A stretch of DNA of 64,000 nucleotides from Argentina anserina (lineage: Eukaryota; Streptophyta; Magnoliopsida; Rosales; Rosaceae). A model generated the notes under the pieces. It saw only the letters and a program-made list of their open reading frames with translations, was not told where the DNA came from and made no database searches. The stretch lies in contig NC_065876.1 in NCBI RefSeq assembly GCF_933775445.1, forward strand, positions 7,006,001 to 7,070,000. The letters are read 5' to 3'. A program made the position numbers and the translations under genes. Position 1 is the first letter of the stretch, and the number at the start of each line of letters is the position of its first letter. Below, in pieces: positions 27,572 to 39,288 of this stretch.

Positions 27572-29080
27572 GCTAGTGATTTTCTGATGTTCCCATATGC
27601 TAATGGATGAAATCGCTACCGAGTATATTTCAATATTTCATATAAAAACCAATCAATCACTACGAATTGGTGATTAACTTAATTATAAATAATTAAGAAA
27701 GTTGTATGCACCCGTCATATGCATGTGAGGATCTCTTTTTTGATAGAACTTCCTATTTATGTTCTCTGTGGCGGCTGGCCTGTACTGATGCATAATAGGA
27801 TTGATGCCTTATTAGGAACGTCAAAAATATAATTAGGGGGAACCAAACATGGAAGAAGAATCTCTAGAACAAAATATGTAATGCCAAACAAACAGCAGAA
27901 GTAATTTTCTGTTTGTTCTTCTGGGATATATCTGCTAGTTAATTACTTGTATTTGCTGCTAGCTAGCTAGTGACTTGATGAGTGACGAGTCCTTGTCCTT
28001 GTGTTCATCTGTTGTTTTTTCAGCACTGTTCTATTAAATTAGTTAGCTTTGTCATCTTTGCTAAATCGACAAACTAATCGATAAGGAATCAAACCAGATA
28101 CTCTAGAGCTGCTTCCAGCAGCGGCTGTATTGGGATCTCACCTAAGTAATCAACATAAGAATCTAAATGTAACGGGGGTTGATCGGGTAGAGAGGACATG
28201 ATTCTGTTTGTTAAACAGCGACAAACGTGGCCCGTGGACTAACTGTACCGATATTGTCCAAACTTAACCACCTCACAGGTGTTGGGTTTTAATCACAAAA
28301 GGCCTCAGTACAATTGGTTATTATCCACCCACTTATAAGCTTTATTTTATTTGTCACTTATTAGATGTAGGATCTCTCCTCTCCAACACTGTTTTGGATA
28401 CTTAATTGGACTGTTGGACAAGTACAATGTTTAAAACAAATATGACTGCTTTGGGCCTTTGGGGTTATAATATCAAGTAGGCATCTGAAAGGTATCGATC
28501 GGCCAGTCACATACCATAAAACACGATACTGGCCTAACTTCAGCAGAAAACAAGAAATTTCTGGTCTTAATGTTTCAAGTATCAGACATTCCTCAGCTGA
28601 AAATACATTTCACCACACACTTCTGCTTAATTAATTATTATGGATGAATTTCGACCAAAAATCCTTTTTAAAGAAAACTATATGCATGTATGTACACACC
28701 AATTAGGAAACAAAACAAAAGGCGCACTTGGCTCACAATTTAGAACTTAATTTAGGTCGTTGATTAGTGCTAGATCGACAAACCACGTTTTTTTAGGCCT
28801 CATCCACTGTGAACCGAATCTCCAGTAGAGGACTGTCCGACTGTATGATTCATACCCACATCTGTAATTTCATTTTTGTTTGAAATGACATTTCTATCAT
28901 TTTAGAACGATAATGATGTAGCACTAAGATGTAGTGCACATTCTTTTTAAAGATGTAGCAGAACACATTTGCATAGGATTACTATTTACCTACGAGTTCG
29001 ATTGTCATTTAATACTAAGATAGCTAGTTACGTACGTCCAAAGAGCTAGGCAGCAAATTAACTCTATACAGGCATCTTCT
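27572..29080. other. Intergenic, no gene seen
   Basis: Sequence between the dirigent gene and its pseudogene copy. No conserved ORF, repeat boundary or RNA gene was identified. Confidence 0.5.
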
Positions 29081-29122
29081 TTATAATTAACAAACCTAGC
29101 TGCAGAATAACTCTATATTACC

Positions 29123-29445
29123 ATGGCAACGTTTGTAGAAAAAAGTTGTTTCATCATATTGGTCCTCATTGCACTCCAATATGTTTCGGCAACTAAACAT
29201 TCAATCAAGGAGTCGAAACTATGCAAGAGGTTTGTGCTCTATTATATTACCACGACACTCTATTCAATGGCACTGATGTGGGAAATGCTACATCTGCCAG
29301 GGCAGCAAATGCAACAGGGCTCGGCAACTACAAGTTCGGAATGATGGTTGTCTTCAACGATCCTCTTACCAAAGACCACCATCTTCTGTCTCCTGCCGTC
29401 GGAAGAGCTCAAGGCTTCTAAATGGACATCAAGTTGTATGAATGA
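29123..29445 (+). pseudogene. Dirigent pseudogene with internal deletion
   Basis: Close copy of the dirigent gene at 27017. It keeps a signal peptide (MATFVEKSCFIILVLIALQY), then KESKLCKRFVLYY, where a 5-bp TATTA-type insertion shifts the frame. The other frame continues with [28 protein letters not shown] and VGRAQGF. Right after GGCTTCTA the sequence jumps to AATGGACATCAAGTTGTATG, the extreme C-terminus. About 221 bp, corresponding to 27319-27539 of the intact copy and including the GGTGDFF core, are missing. The C-terminal end is also truncated (ends at TATGAATGA). Not functional as a dirigent protein. Confidence 0.9.
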
Positions 29446-29449
29446 TTGA

Positions 29450-30120
29450 ATGTTACTAACTAGCTATTCTACTATATGACATTAGCCTGCTTATATATAT
29501 AGACACACACACGGCTGATATTACACCACGCACCATGTTTCATTACAAACTGTACGTACATTGGATCATGTTTGACGCATCGACTATGGTACGAAAGATT
29601 GTCGTTAGCAGTATGCAAGGGTTCGATCTAAAGAGAGATATCCCCAGTCCTTGAAACAGTACTCCATGTATTATTTCTACTGTAACCACACTAAAAAATA
29701 AAGAAACAAAGGATGATTAAGGAATCTAGTTATGCGTATCAACAAAAAGGAATCTAGTTATGTTATAACTTATAAGTTAATGTTATAGCCTTTTAGGTCG
29801 TAACACGTACTTACAGTTTGAAGATGGAAAAATTGACTTCTCTAATGATTTGATTAACGTTCATTGACTTTAAAGATAATTTTTCTGCCAAATTCAGCCA
29901 AATCAAGATTTCGGAAAAAAATATATTTAAAAAGTAATCCGTATCATATCGTCATACAACTGAAAATTTCCTTTCCCCTGTATCTTTGGCCAGGGTTAGG
30001 ACCTAGTCGGTCGTAGGGCAATGCATGCATCATAAACTGACTAAATTATTGTGTTCATGGAGTTATGGCCTCATGGCCTTAGCCTTGGAATATTGTTGCA
30101 ACCCCCCCCCCCCTCATGGC
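29450..30120. other. Intergenic; short poly-C tract
   Basis: No gene. A run of about 13 C lies near 30100-30113, shortly before the (TA)n tract and MITE copy B. Confidence 0.55.
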
Positions 30121-30140
30121 CTATATATATATATATATAT

Positions 30141-30504
30141 TCTCTATTCAGAGTGAAGCTTTACTCTGAGATTACAGAGTGAAGTTCCAATTTTGACATA
30201 TTTTTCGGTTAATTCATTTCACCATAAGCGATTCAATATGTTATTCAAGATCATCTCTATAAAATTTCATCTAATTCAGACATCGTTAAGGTATTGAAAT
30301 TAGATTAAATCAATGAATGAATTAAAACTGTTCAACGTGAACCGTTCATGTAAATCTTAATTTTGAAAGCTCAAACTATTGTCAAATTCGATGAAATTTT
30401 GTAGAGATGATCTTGAATATCATACATAAATATTGAATCGCTTATGGTGAAAAAAATTGACCGAAAAGTGTGCTAAAATTGGAACTTCACTCTGAATAAG
30501 GACT
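30141..30504. mobile_element. Foldback MITE in a (TA)n tract, copy B
   Basis: Flanked by (TA)n at 30122-30140 and 30505-30530. Same inverted arms and core as copies A, C and D; the arms begin TCTCTATTCAGAGTGAAG on the left and end CACTCTGAATAAGGACTG on the right. Here the right arm lacks the second inner copy of the CAGAGTGAAG motif seen in copies A and D. Confidence 0.85.
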
Positions 30505-30530
30505 GTATATATATATATATATATATATAT

Positions 30531-30720
30531 TTGCCGATGTAATCATAAAAAACCAGTTTTTTAGCAATTTTAGACCAAACTTCGGATAAACTTTGATTTT
30601 CGGCTAAGCCAGCACCAATTCTTCGATATATTTCTTGTTGGAAGTATCCTTGATCCCATTGATAGCGCGTCGGACCAAACAATTCAATCGGGATAGTTAC
30701 TAAACCATACCACATAATTC
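30531..30720 (-). pseudogene. Plastid psbB (CP47) fragment in the nucleus (NUPT)
   Basis: The minus strand encodes about 61 residues matching an internal part of photosystem II CP47: MWYG then [36 protein letters not shown], and FYDYIG at the end. A few substitutions from the plastid protein (for example IAKKLVFY where IPEKLAFY is usual) show decay. It stops abruptly at the (TA)n tract beside MITE copy B, and another (TA)n tract lies at 30729-30740. It is a plastid-derived nuclear fragment, not a gene. Confidence 0.88.
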
Positions 30721-30740
30721 AAGCAACTATATATATATAT

Positions 30741-31826
30741 AAACTTGAAGAGAACTTGTTAATTGATCGAAGGGACATCACTGATCAACAAATTTTTTTT
30801 GTAAATCAATATATCAATATATCATCTGTACCAGCTGCTCATATTCGTAATTGAACCAACTACGATGGGTTCTCGTTTAAAAAAAAACTATGTTGGGGTC
30901 AAAAATCAGAAAGCTAGTGAAGACTGAAGAGCAAGTCTATCTCAACCCGCATATCAATTATAATACGAGCTAGTATGTATACAACCTTCATATAGTATAT
31001 GTGTAACGTCTAACTCGCTAGTTTTTTTTTCTTTTTTTGAATAAAGAGTTAATACGGTTGTCTTCAAGTTTCCATTAATGAAACTGTCGAATACAAAAGG
31101 AAGACATATAGTCTAAAATTATGATTACAAAAACCTGAAATAATATCAGAATTCTCTACAAACAAATACTTAATAAAACACCAACTAGCAAATAGTACAA
31201 CTTTAATGACGACTCTATTTATTTTGTCACAACGGTGAAGTAATAGAAATATTAGTAGAATTGTAATTAATGCCTATATACATATAAATCTTTACTCATT
31301 TATGCTCCAAAAATGATCGCCAGTTATCGATGATCTTCCCTGGAAACTTTTGAAGGAGCGCTCAACCCGATTTTGTCCATGTGATCAAGGCAAGTGAACA
31401 ACATAATAATTCGATTCTTAGAAAGTTAAGAAGAAGACTAATCTAGCTAGCTCTTTTTAATTATATCCTTTTGATTCTCTGATGCCGACTCAAGGTCAGA
31501 CTAACTAAGAGCTCACCTACCACATAACTCCATATCCAATTATCTATAAAGAAAGCATATTGATACCCGCATATTTCTTTGGACCAGCAGAACAAAAATC
31601 TAAATCAACACCTACCTCCACCAGTCTCCCACCAGAATAGAACGCCAAGAAGAAAAGAGCAGAAAATTCTCGGGGACCCCAATCACTGATGCGTATACTA
31701 CAGTACAATAAGTACCGACTGCCTACTATAGCTGTTGAACTTAATTTTGACCAATAATGAAAAGAGTTTTGAGACTTTGAGTCCAAATAAAAATATTGGT
31801 TTAACTCAATGAGCATCTTTACCTTC
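30741..31826. other. Intergenic, no gene seen
   Basis: AT-rich. The 102-codon minus-strand ORF at 31544-31852 has no recognisable motif and runs into a transposon end, so it is not called. Confidence 0.5.
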
Positions 31827-34075
31827 ATGCATTTTTTTTTTAAATTCATCATCAGTACCTGAATTTTAGTGGTAAGATTAATGTGTTACTCAGACTTATC
31901 AAACTATCACTATGGTACCCAAATTCATTATTTACTATCAATGAGGGGTCGAAGACCATTTTCCGGCACAGAGTCGTGAGTTTGATCAGTCCCTATTTAA
32001 CAAAAAAGGACTGATTCATTGTGGATCTTCTAAGTTCAGCATTGGACTCAGCCACTGTAGTTATCTCCATCACATTCATCAAGCAATTCAGCTGCAAATC
32101 CCCACTCTCCTTCTCGACAATCTTGGCCAAACAAATCAACCCTTTCGTCTCTATAATTTTTCAACTATTCACCAAACAATCTTTACGCAACTTCCACAAT
32201 ACCTCAACACAACCAACCTTAACATGAAGCATCACCTCAGCACTCTCAACCTCTCTCTCCCTCTCTTTCCTATAATGCATACCACCTATACTACTCCCAT
32301 CAGAATGATAATGTTTCGAACTAAACGAACGCAACCGACTACTCGAATTCGAACCCTTCCCAACTAACTCTTTATTGATCACAAGATAATGAATGCTAGG
32401 CTTACCCACTTTCTCCTTTTGGCTCATCCAAAACCGTCTCCATAGCCAACAACGACACCAACGGCCTAGTCACATTTTCTCTAGAAAACTCTTGCGCAAT
32501 CAGATCAAGCTCCGCCATTTCTGCCACCAGCTTCACCACTGTCGCCTGAACCTCATTGGAGAGTCTTTTAAGACCGAAACAATCATTGGAATCCCCTTCA
32601 AATCGATCACAATCCGAACCCTCTCTTGGTCCGTAGCAACATGGAACAGAGTATTTGCCACTACAATTTGGGCTTTTAGCGAGGATACCTCCTTGGGAAG
32701 CTTCAACAGCGGCGTGACTCCGCCCTCGTCGACGACGATCTTCTTGTTACGATCACTGTCTCTGGCCAAAGAGACGAGTGAGGTGGTGTAATAACCCTAA
32801 ATTTCAAACAATTTTAAGTTTGATCTTAATTCAATAAAATTTGGAATTTTAATATGAATGAATGTGATTGGTTGCGAATGTTACGAAAACGGAAACGGAA
32901 ACGTTCCGAGAACGTTTAATAAGAAAACGTTACGTTTCCGAACGAATTTATCAACTTTTATTTCCGTCGCTCGGTTGCGAAAACTTTCTTCTCGGAAGTT
33001 GTAGAGCTCGTCGATACGAGTTCGTGAGTATGTGACACGTTCAAATCGGACGTCGGAGGTAAAAGTTATTAACGTCGGAAGTTAGTTTCCGATTTTTGAA
33101 ACGAGTATAAATAGACATTTTTCAGATTAGGGTTTCCATTATTGGAAACCCTTCTCTCTCTCCTTTCGCCGCCTCCCTCGTTTCTCTCTCACTCTCTCGG
33201 TTCTCTCTCTCCCTCCCCGAAACCTCACTCTCTCTTTCCCTCAATCTCACCTTCCTCCTCGAATCACCCGATGATCTCCTCAGCCGGAGCGACGTGGTCC
33301 TCACCGCCACGCTCAACGACCCCGCGAGCTTCCCCGCAGGCAACCCCGCGAGCTTCTCTCGTTCCCCGACCCTTTGCCTCGCGCCGATCGTCGATCTCCA
33401 AGCAGCCGTGCCTCACCGCTGTCCCCTGGGCATCACGAGACCTCTGCCACCACCCTCTAGCACGCCGTGCCTCTTCCCGCCGCCAAGGAGCCACAACGTC
33501 GAGGGAAGCTCCTGCACGAAACCCATCAACGATTCAAGCTTTTCCAACGCGTTTTGGACTCCGATCTAGGTAAGGAGGCTTTCAAATTCATGGTTGTGAT
33601 GTTTGTGGTTGGATTGGAGTAGTTTGGATGGAGATTTGGGCAGATCGGAGGTGGTTGGAGGAGATGGTTACCGCCGCCTAGAGGCGGCGCGTGGGAGTGC
33701 GTGGGCTAGTTTAGCAGGGGTCTGTGGTGGTGGGAAGGAAGAGGAGGAGGAGGAGGAGAGAATCACGGCGGCGGTGGCATCACACGCGCTGCCACAGTGA
33801 GTGGCGCGTGAGTGCCACGCGCGGCCTGCCGGCGGGTGGTGCGTACACCCCACGCGCCGCCACGTGCGGTGGTGTGACAATGTTTTCCGATAGGGGTATT
33901 TTGGTAATTTACTTAAATGTAAATGTAAATTTTATTTACTACGATAAATGTAATTAAATTTTACCTTCGGTAAATGTAAATATAAATTACTTTCAGTAAA
34001 TGTGAAAAGTAATTTTGTAAAAGGTAATTAGTAAATTTTATTTACTGAGATTGTATTTACATTTAAATAGTACGT

Positions 34076-34213
34076 ATACGTACAAAAATACGTATTAATA
34101 TTTATACATACAGAAATACGTATTAATATTTATACGTACAGAAATACGTATATAATATTTATACGTACAGAAATACGTATTAATATTTATACGTACATGA
34201 ATACGTATTAATC
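34076..34213. repeat. 28-30-bp minisatellite in the LTR
   Basis: About five units of the form TACGTA(C/A)AGAAATACGTATTAATATTTA, each with small changes. Many TACGTA palindromes result. Confidence 0.8.
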
Positions 34214-34669
34214 GTATATTTGAATAGTAACAGTGAACAGTAACACTGAACAGTAATTTCGTAAAACCGAAAATTGCTGAACAGTAACCGATTATTACTG
34301 TTTCGGCATTTAAAGGTTTACGAAACGATTCTAAAATTCTTTTCTTATCTTTTCAAGGTGATCGTTAAATCGAGGAAATGAATTATCATCAGGAATTGTG
34401 GAATTTCGCTCGAGTCGATAAGGTGAGTAAAATCTCACTTATTTACGAATCTACCCTTGCGGCGATTCCAAGATTTTTGCAAGAGTTTTTAATATTGAAT
34501 TACGACACGTATACAATATAATGGATTACGTATATATCGTAGATTACGTATATATCGTATAAATGGTAATAAGTACATATATATATAGTTTGCTATATTA
34601 TATACTGTTATGAATTCATTGGAATTAGTCATTTCGAATGACGAGAATTAAATGTTGAGCATGCGATGT

Positions 34670-35235
34670 GATTTTTGTACAATATGAGGTGTGATTATTG
34701 TACGTGGTTTTAACATGAGTTTGTTAAAATGTTTTGTCTTCGGACGAGTTTTGTCTTCGGACGAGTTTTTGTCTTCAGACGTGTTTATGAAATATGACAT
34801 GTATACGATATAATGGATTATATATATATTGTATAAATGGTAAATATGTACATATATATATAGTTTGCTATATAATATACTGTTATGATTTTATCGTGAT
34901 TTATGTCATTTCGATGACGAGATTTAAATATCGAGCATGTGATTTTGATTTGTACAATATGATGTGAGATTATTGTACGTGATTTTAACATTGAGTTTGT
35001 TAAAATGTTGATTTGTCTTCGGACATGATTTTTGGTACAATATGATGTGAGATTATTGTACGTGATTTTAACATTGAGATTGTTAAAATGTTGATTTGTC
35101 TTCGGACATGATTTTTGGTACAATATGATGTGAGATTATTGTACGTGATTTTTAACATTGAGATTGTTAAAATGTTGATTTGTCTTCGGACGTGATTGGT
35201 ACAATATGATGTGAGATTATTGTACGTGTTTGGCA
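34670..35235. repeat. About 83-bp tandem repeat in the LTR
   Basis: GTACAATATGATGTGAGATT recurs at 34952, 35035, 35118 and 35199 (spacings 83, 83, 81), with a more diverged copy near 34677. Each unit includes GTTAAAATGTTGATTTGTCT followed by TCGGAC. The long minus-strand ORFs here are produced by the repeat. Confidence 0.9.
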
Positions 35236-36552
35236 AGTCGGAACCTAGCCTTTGGCCGGGCGAAAGTTACGATACAGTTAGAGCTCTAGTCTGTCTGCCT
35301 TAGTACTGCATGTGAGGTAACGGGTGGTTATCTGCTCATGGGTACTCAGATTGTTTTGGATGTTGGGTAGCGGGTGGCTATCCAATATCGGCGGTGTATT
35401 ACGAGAGGGGTAACAGATGTGTACCAGCGTTCTTGGTACCCGTATTATAAATGCATTTGGGTAACCAGAAGGGTTACTTAATTTCTCATGAGCGCTTCTT
35501 TTTCTTTGGGACAACCAGATGGGCCGTCCACTGACTCATGAGTGCATTTATATTTGTTTGATTTGTGGATTTTCGTATATATTGATATGCGAGTTATATA
35601 TTTTCATTTTACTCATACGAGCTGTAAAGCTTACCGGGTTTGTGTTTACAATCCCGGTGCACCAATTCGATGGTGTAGTGGATAACTCCGCAGGTGTGGA
35701 TTAGCGGGAATTGACGGACCGCTCAGAGGACTTGAAGTTATTTATCTCCAGCATGCGTGAGGATTTGGTGTGACTATCTTGTGAGGATTATACATTTCTA
35801 ATTGATATAATGTTGAATTATATGTTTGGTTTGTAATAATTGGTTTTCTGAGTTGTATTGAGAACTCAGTGATGATCCGCTGTGCACGTTAAATGATTTC
35901 GATTTCATTGAAATTGTTTTGGTGTTCTAACGACTTTGAAATTTTGAGTTTTTAGGCTTGAAATTTTAGGATCGTTACAGGTGGCGACATCTACTCAGTC
36001 GCGAAGCTAGCCCATTTGGATGGTTGCAATGTAGAACCAGACCCAACTGAGAATGGGGTCGTTGCTGGCAATCGACGGCAGGGAGAGGTTGGCGCCGTCG
36101 GACTTGAAGACGGAGAGGAGCCACTTCATGTTGCCAATGGAGGACTCGAGGAGGGCGGAGACTTTGCGAAAGTCGGCGGTGGTGGTGATGGAGAAGACCT
36201 GGCGGAGAACGCTGATGTGGCGGCACTTGCGGACGAGGGCGAGGGTGAGGTCGAGGTCCTTGGCGATGTCGAGCTCCTTGGCGGCCATGAAAGCATGAAT
36301 CAAGTGGGAGGGGTTTGGTTTTGAGTTGATTTTGGGGAAAGTCGAATTTGTCATTTTTTAAATGGGTATTTGCTTCGCACGTGATCAAACTGACGACTAC
36401 ATGCCGGAAAAGGCATCCGGCCCCTTATTGATAGCAAATAATGAGTTTGGATACCACATTGATAGTTTTATAAGTCTGGATACCACATTGACCTTGTTAC
36501 CAAAATTCAGGTATTGATGGTGAATTTTTTTTAATGAAACCTTATGCATTTT

Positions 36553-38065
36553 GATTTAGAAGGTTTTGGGTGACACGATCTTAACAGTTGTTATAAGAAA
36601 AATAATAGTCATTGATAGCCGCACGCACAACGTAATTAATAAAGAGTTACAAGTTCATAGTTAATAAAGAATAAAATCGCATGAGTACAAATAACATATT
36701 CGCAGTTTTTGTCTGAAAATATTAATATACCTAGTTATGGATAGTTATATGATCATGGCAGCAGCTAGCAGCTCGAATACTCGATAAGTACTTCGATGAC
36801 TTAACATCGATCTTCTACAAATGTACCCTAGTTAGGTTACTCATAAGTTTTGACTTATCATCGATCTTCTATGTCTTGACGCAATATAATGTCTTCATCT
36901 GTTCATCTTATCACCCTCTTGTTTGGCCATATACCATTGACCAAGGCTTTTACTTTACATCATTCTCCAATTTGTCATGATTCAATATCGACGAGCTTCT
37001 CCCATATGCGACTACTTTATTTGCACTTGGCAATCCTGGATTTTAAGGCTAGCTAGATCTTTAGAAAGCTTTTCTTAGTTTATCATCATCATTTTTAGCA
37101 GCCTGGCCTCACCATTTCAGCACCTTGTGTAATTTAAGCTCATTGTTGTCATGCTCCTCATGGTAATACAAGTTGAGCAAACATTAATTTAAGTTAATTA
37201 ACTCTTAGTGGGCTAGCTTTTACTTAAGAAAAGATTAGCACATAAATAAATAAAATTAAAGCAAATAAGCATTTGAACTAATGATCGGAGTCGGAACTAT
37301 CAAAGCAGAAGAAGTAATAATATCAGAGGAGAAAGCTCCTAAAATAAAATTCATTTCTCCTTATACGGTTCGTGAAAAAAAAAATCAAATTTTAGTGCTT
37401 GGTTTATCTCAGAAATGTTGATAAAATAAGACAGAAAGTATGTTCATTTAGAAATACAACGTTCTCTAGCTCATTCCATGTAGATGGTATGATTGTTATA
37501 TAATCTTACAAGCTAAGATGCAGTATGATCTTCTTCTTTTTGTATTATCAAATTGTGAATATGAATTACTGATACAAATAAGCGGGTCTTTTTATTATTT
37601 GGCAATCAAGTGTAGTCTTGCACTCTCACTTTATTAACTGTGTAAAATCATCGCCCTGTTTAGTTCGTGTCTACGTTCGATCATAACTTCATAAGCGGCC
37701 TTAAACTTCGAAGTCCAGAAACTAGTTTCAACAAAAAAAGTCCCGGGACATTATTGTTTATAGAAATAAGAAAGAAGCGAAAGGATACTACGTACACTAA
37801 TTGGGAGTCAAATTGGATTTCTTTGGCCTATGAAGTCAAATAAAGGCTAATATATGACAATAATTCACTTATTTTGTTGGTGAGTTGCATTATATGGTAA
37901 CAGTGGTAGGTGGAAACCTAGCTACATCAAGAAGAAAAGTCTAATTTAAAAGGCATGGAATACTTATCTTCCATGTACGTACATCGTAAGAGACTCCATG
38001 TGAGTTTGATTTTTAGCTCTTGTCGTAATCGAGCAACTATGGAATAACCACCTCCAACCTTCCCA
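36553..38065. other. Intergenic, no gene seen
   Basis: AT-rich sequence between the Pack-MULE and the next dirigent gene. No supported ORF or repeat. Confidence 0.5.
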
Positions 38066-38209
38066 CTCATTATATAAAGCCATGAACTGGAGTGAGCTCG
38101 AAACTCACAACTTGCTCTATCTAGCTACTAGCATAAGCGATCATCCTTTTCCGGCCTCTGCCTCATTCTCTTTGGGATTAGTCTCCTCTGCTTGCATTAC
38201 AGAGACACA

Positions 38210-38770
38210 ATGGGAGTTAGAAGTTTTATTGTTTTTGTTTCCTTCTTCATGTTGTTCCTTTCTTTATCTTCAGCCTTCCCTAAACATAAGAAACAGTATA
38301 AACCATGCAAACACCTAGTACTCTACTTCCATGACATTATCTACAATGGCAAGAACGCTGCCAATGCCACATCTGCAATTGTAGCAGCACCTCAAGGAGC
38401 CAATATGACCATCTTGGCTCCCCAATTCCACTTCGGGAACATTGCTGTTTTCGATGATCCCATCACCCTTGACAACAATCTGCACTCAAAGCCTGTGGGC
38501 AGGGCACAAGGCATGTACTTCTATGATACAAAGAACACCTACACCGCGTGGCTTGGTTTCTCGTTTTCTTTGAACACCACAGCCTACCAAGGTAGCATAA
38601 ACTTCATCGGAGCCGATCCTCTTATGAATAAAACTAGAGATATATCCATTGTAGGTGGCACCGGAGACTTTTTCATGCACAGGGGAGTTGCAACCATCAT
38701 GACTGATGCGTTTGAAGGTGAAGTATACTTCAGGCTCCGGGTTGACATCAACTTTTACGAGTGTTGGTAA
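38210..38770 (+). CDS. DIR: Dirigent protein, DIR-a type (second gene)
   Basis: Single-exon secreted dirigent protein, 186 aa. Signal peptide at residues 1-22 (hydrophobic, ending LSSA), then [19 protein letters not shown] (31-49), [56 protein letters not shown] and DINFYECW. Cys33 and Cys185 are the expected disulfide pair; NAT, NMT, NTT and NKT are glycosylation sites. TATA box TATATAAAG at 38071-38079, about 139 bp before the ATG. ATG 38210 is the first ATG in frame after it that precedes the signal peptide. [10 protein letters not shown] and [11 protein letters not shown](I/V) place it with the gene at 43220 rather than with the one at 27017. Confidence 0.93.
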   Translation: MGVRSFIVFVSFFMLFLSLSSAFPKHKKQYKPCKHLVLYFHDIIYNGKNAANATSAIVAAPQGANMTILAPQFHFGNIAVFDDPITLDNNLHSKPVGRAQGMYFYDTKNTYTAWLGFSFSLNTTAYQGSINFIGADPLMNKTRDISIVGGTGDFFMHRGVATIMTDAFEGEVYFRLRVDINFYECW

Positions 38771-39280
38771 ATTGAATGCATGTTTTTAAGGCTTTTATCA
38801 GTTCCGAGTTATGTCAAATGTGAGAATGGTGTTCAAATATGTTGGGTCTGTTTCATTCTAGTGTGCTTAAATTTAGTTCTGAATTAGTCAATCAGCAAGT
38901 AAAAGATAAATTTACAGTCCATTTTGTACTTTCATGTCCATCAATAAACAGATTAACTGATCAAGTATGATCTTAATTTTCCAAATATATGGTTTCTTTT
39001 TTCTTTTTTGAAATGACAAATATATGGGTTTTTTTTGTAATAAAATATATGGTTTTTGTGTGAAGAGTAATTCTGGAAAACGCCCGCCATTAATGGCAGG
39101 GACAGCCAGGTCAACTTATAGGAAGACTTCTCTTTTCAAGGCCTAATCATCATGGGATCGCTTCCATGTTCAGTATCGATGATCTCTTCATGCGAGCGCA
39201 GGTATTGAAGGTATGAACCAAAATCCCCCGAACCTGAGTCTTGTTGTACGTAACAAATGGTAACATCAACTAAAAGACCA
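38771..39280. other. 3' UTR and intergenic sequence
   Basis: Downstream of the second dirigent gene. AATAAA-like signal at 38944-38948. No further gene. Confidence 0.5.
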
Positions 39281-39288
39281 TGTATACG

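Larger units (their letters stand above)
32787..35979. mobile_element. 3.19-kb solo LTR (or LTR-only retroelement) inside the Pack-MULE
   Basis: Begins TGTAATAACCC and ends GATCGTTACA, so the ends pair as TGTAA/TTACA. Flanked by a perfect 5-bp target-site duplication GGTGG (32782-32786 and 35980-35984). Removing it rejoins the armadillo reading at the expected place. No gag, protease, integrase or reverse transcriptase is present, so it is a solo LTR or a large non-coding derivative. Inside are a TATA box (TATAAATA, 33106-33113), a pyrimidine-rich leader, a GC-rich block (33250-33880) and two minisatellites. Ends and length fit a Ty3/gypsy-type LTR; that class is inferred. The ORFs at 33122-33957 are products of the GC-rich block on both strands. 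Confidence 0.85.
32005..36354 (-). pseudogene. ARO-type armadillo-repeat gene fragment captured in the MULE, interrupted
   Basis: Minus-strand remains of an ARMADILLO REPEAT ONLY protein, ARO4-like by recall. N-terminal part (36354-35985): LDLTLALVRKC, VFSITTTADFRKVSALLESS, SNDPILSWVWF. The LTR at 32787-35979 splits it exactly where the family reads AAASLVSLARD. Second part (32781-32005): SLVSLARDSDRNKK, VDEGGVTPLLKL, ERVRIVIDLKGIPMIV, then a frameshift and a stop, GKPSIHYLVINKEL, VKVGCVEVLWKL, TKGLICLAKIVEKE and ESNAELRRS. It contains several frameshifts and stops. ARO proteins act in polarised growth of pollen tubes and trichomes; this copy cannot encode an intact one. Confidence 0.85.
31836..36543. 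mobile_element. Pack-MULE (Mutator-like element) carrying an ARO gene fragment
   Basis: Long terminal inverted repeats of about 146 bp: left arm 31842-31987, right arm about 36382-36533, roughly 80% identical by eye (landmarks: ATCA(G/A)TACCTGAATTTT near the outer ends, TTTCCGGCA and AGTTTGATC near the inner ends). A 9-bp direct repeat ATGCATTTT flanks it at 31827-31835 and 36544-36552, the target-site-duplication size of Mutator-like elements. The right outer end is about 10 bp longer than the left. Between the arms lies no transposase, only a broken ARO-type coding fragment, which starts and ends within about 30 bp of the arms, and a later LTR insertion. This is the Pack-MULE arrangement. 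Confidence 0.82.

Noticed and set aside
30473..30715. An 80-codon ORF as a functional psbB-type gene
   Set aside because: Only an internal piece of CP47 with substitutions, ending in TA-repeat-encoded residues; a plastid-derived fragment.
33122..33957. Several ORFs of 65-143 codons in the GC-rich part of the LTR
   Set aside because: Low-complexity Ser/Pro/Arg-rich translations open on both strands at once, inside an LTR; several lack an ATG.
34818..35236. Repetitive minus-strand ORFs of 78-101 codons
   Set aside because: Created by the 83-bp minisatellite.
35975..36388. 137-codon His/Arg/Pro-rich ORF
   Set aside because: Alternative frame of the ARO fragment; the other frame carries the armadillo-family sequence.
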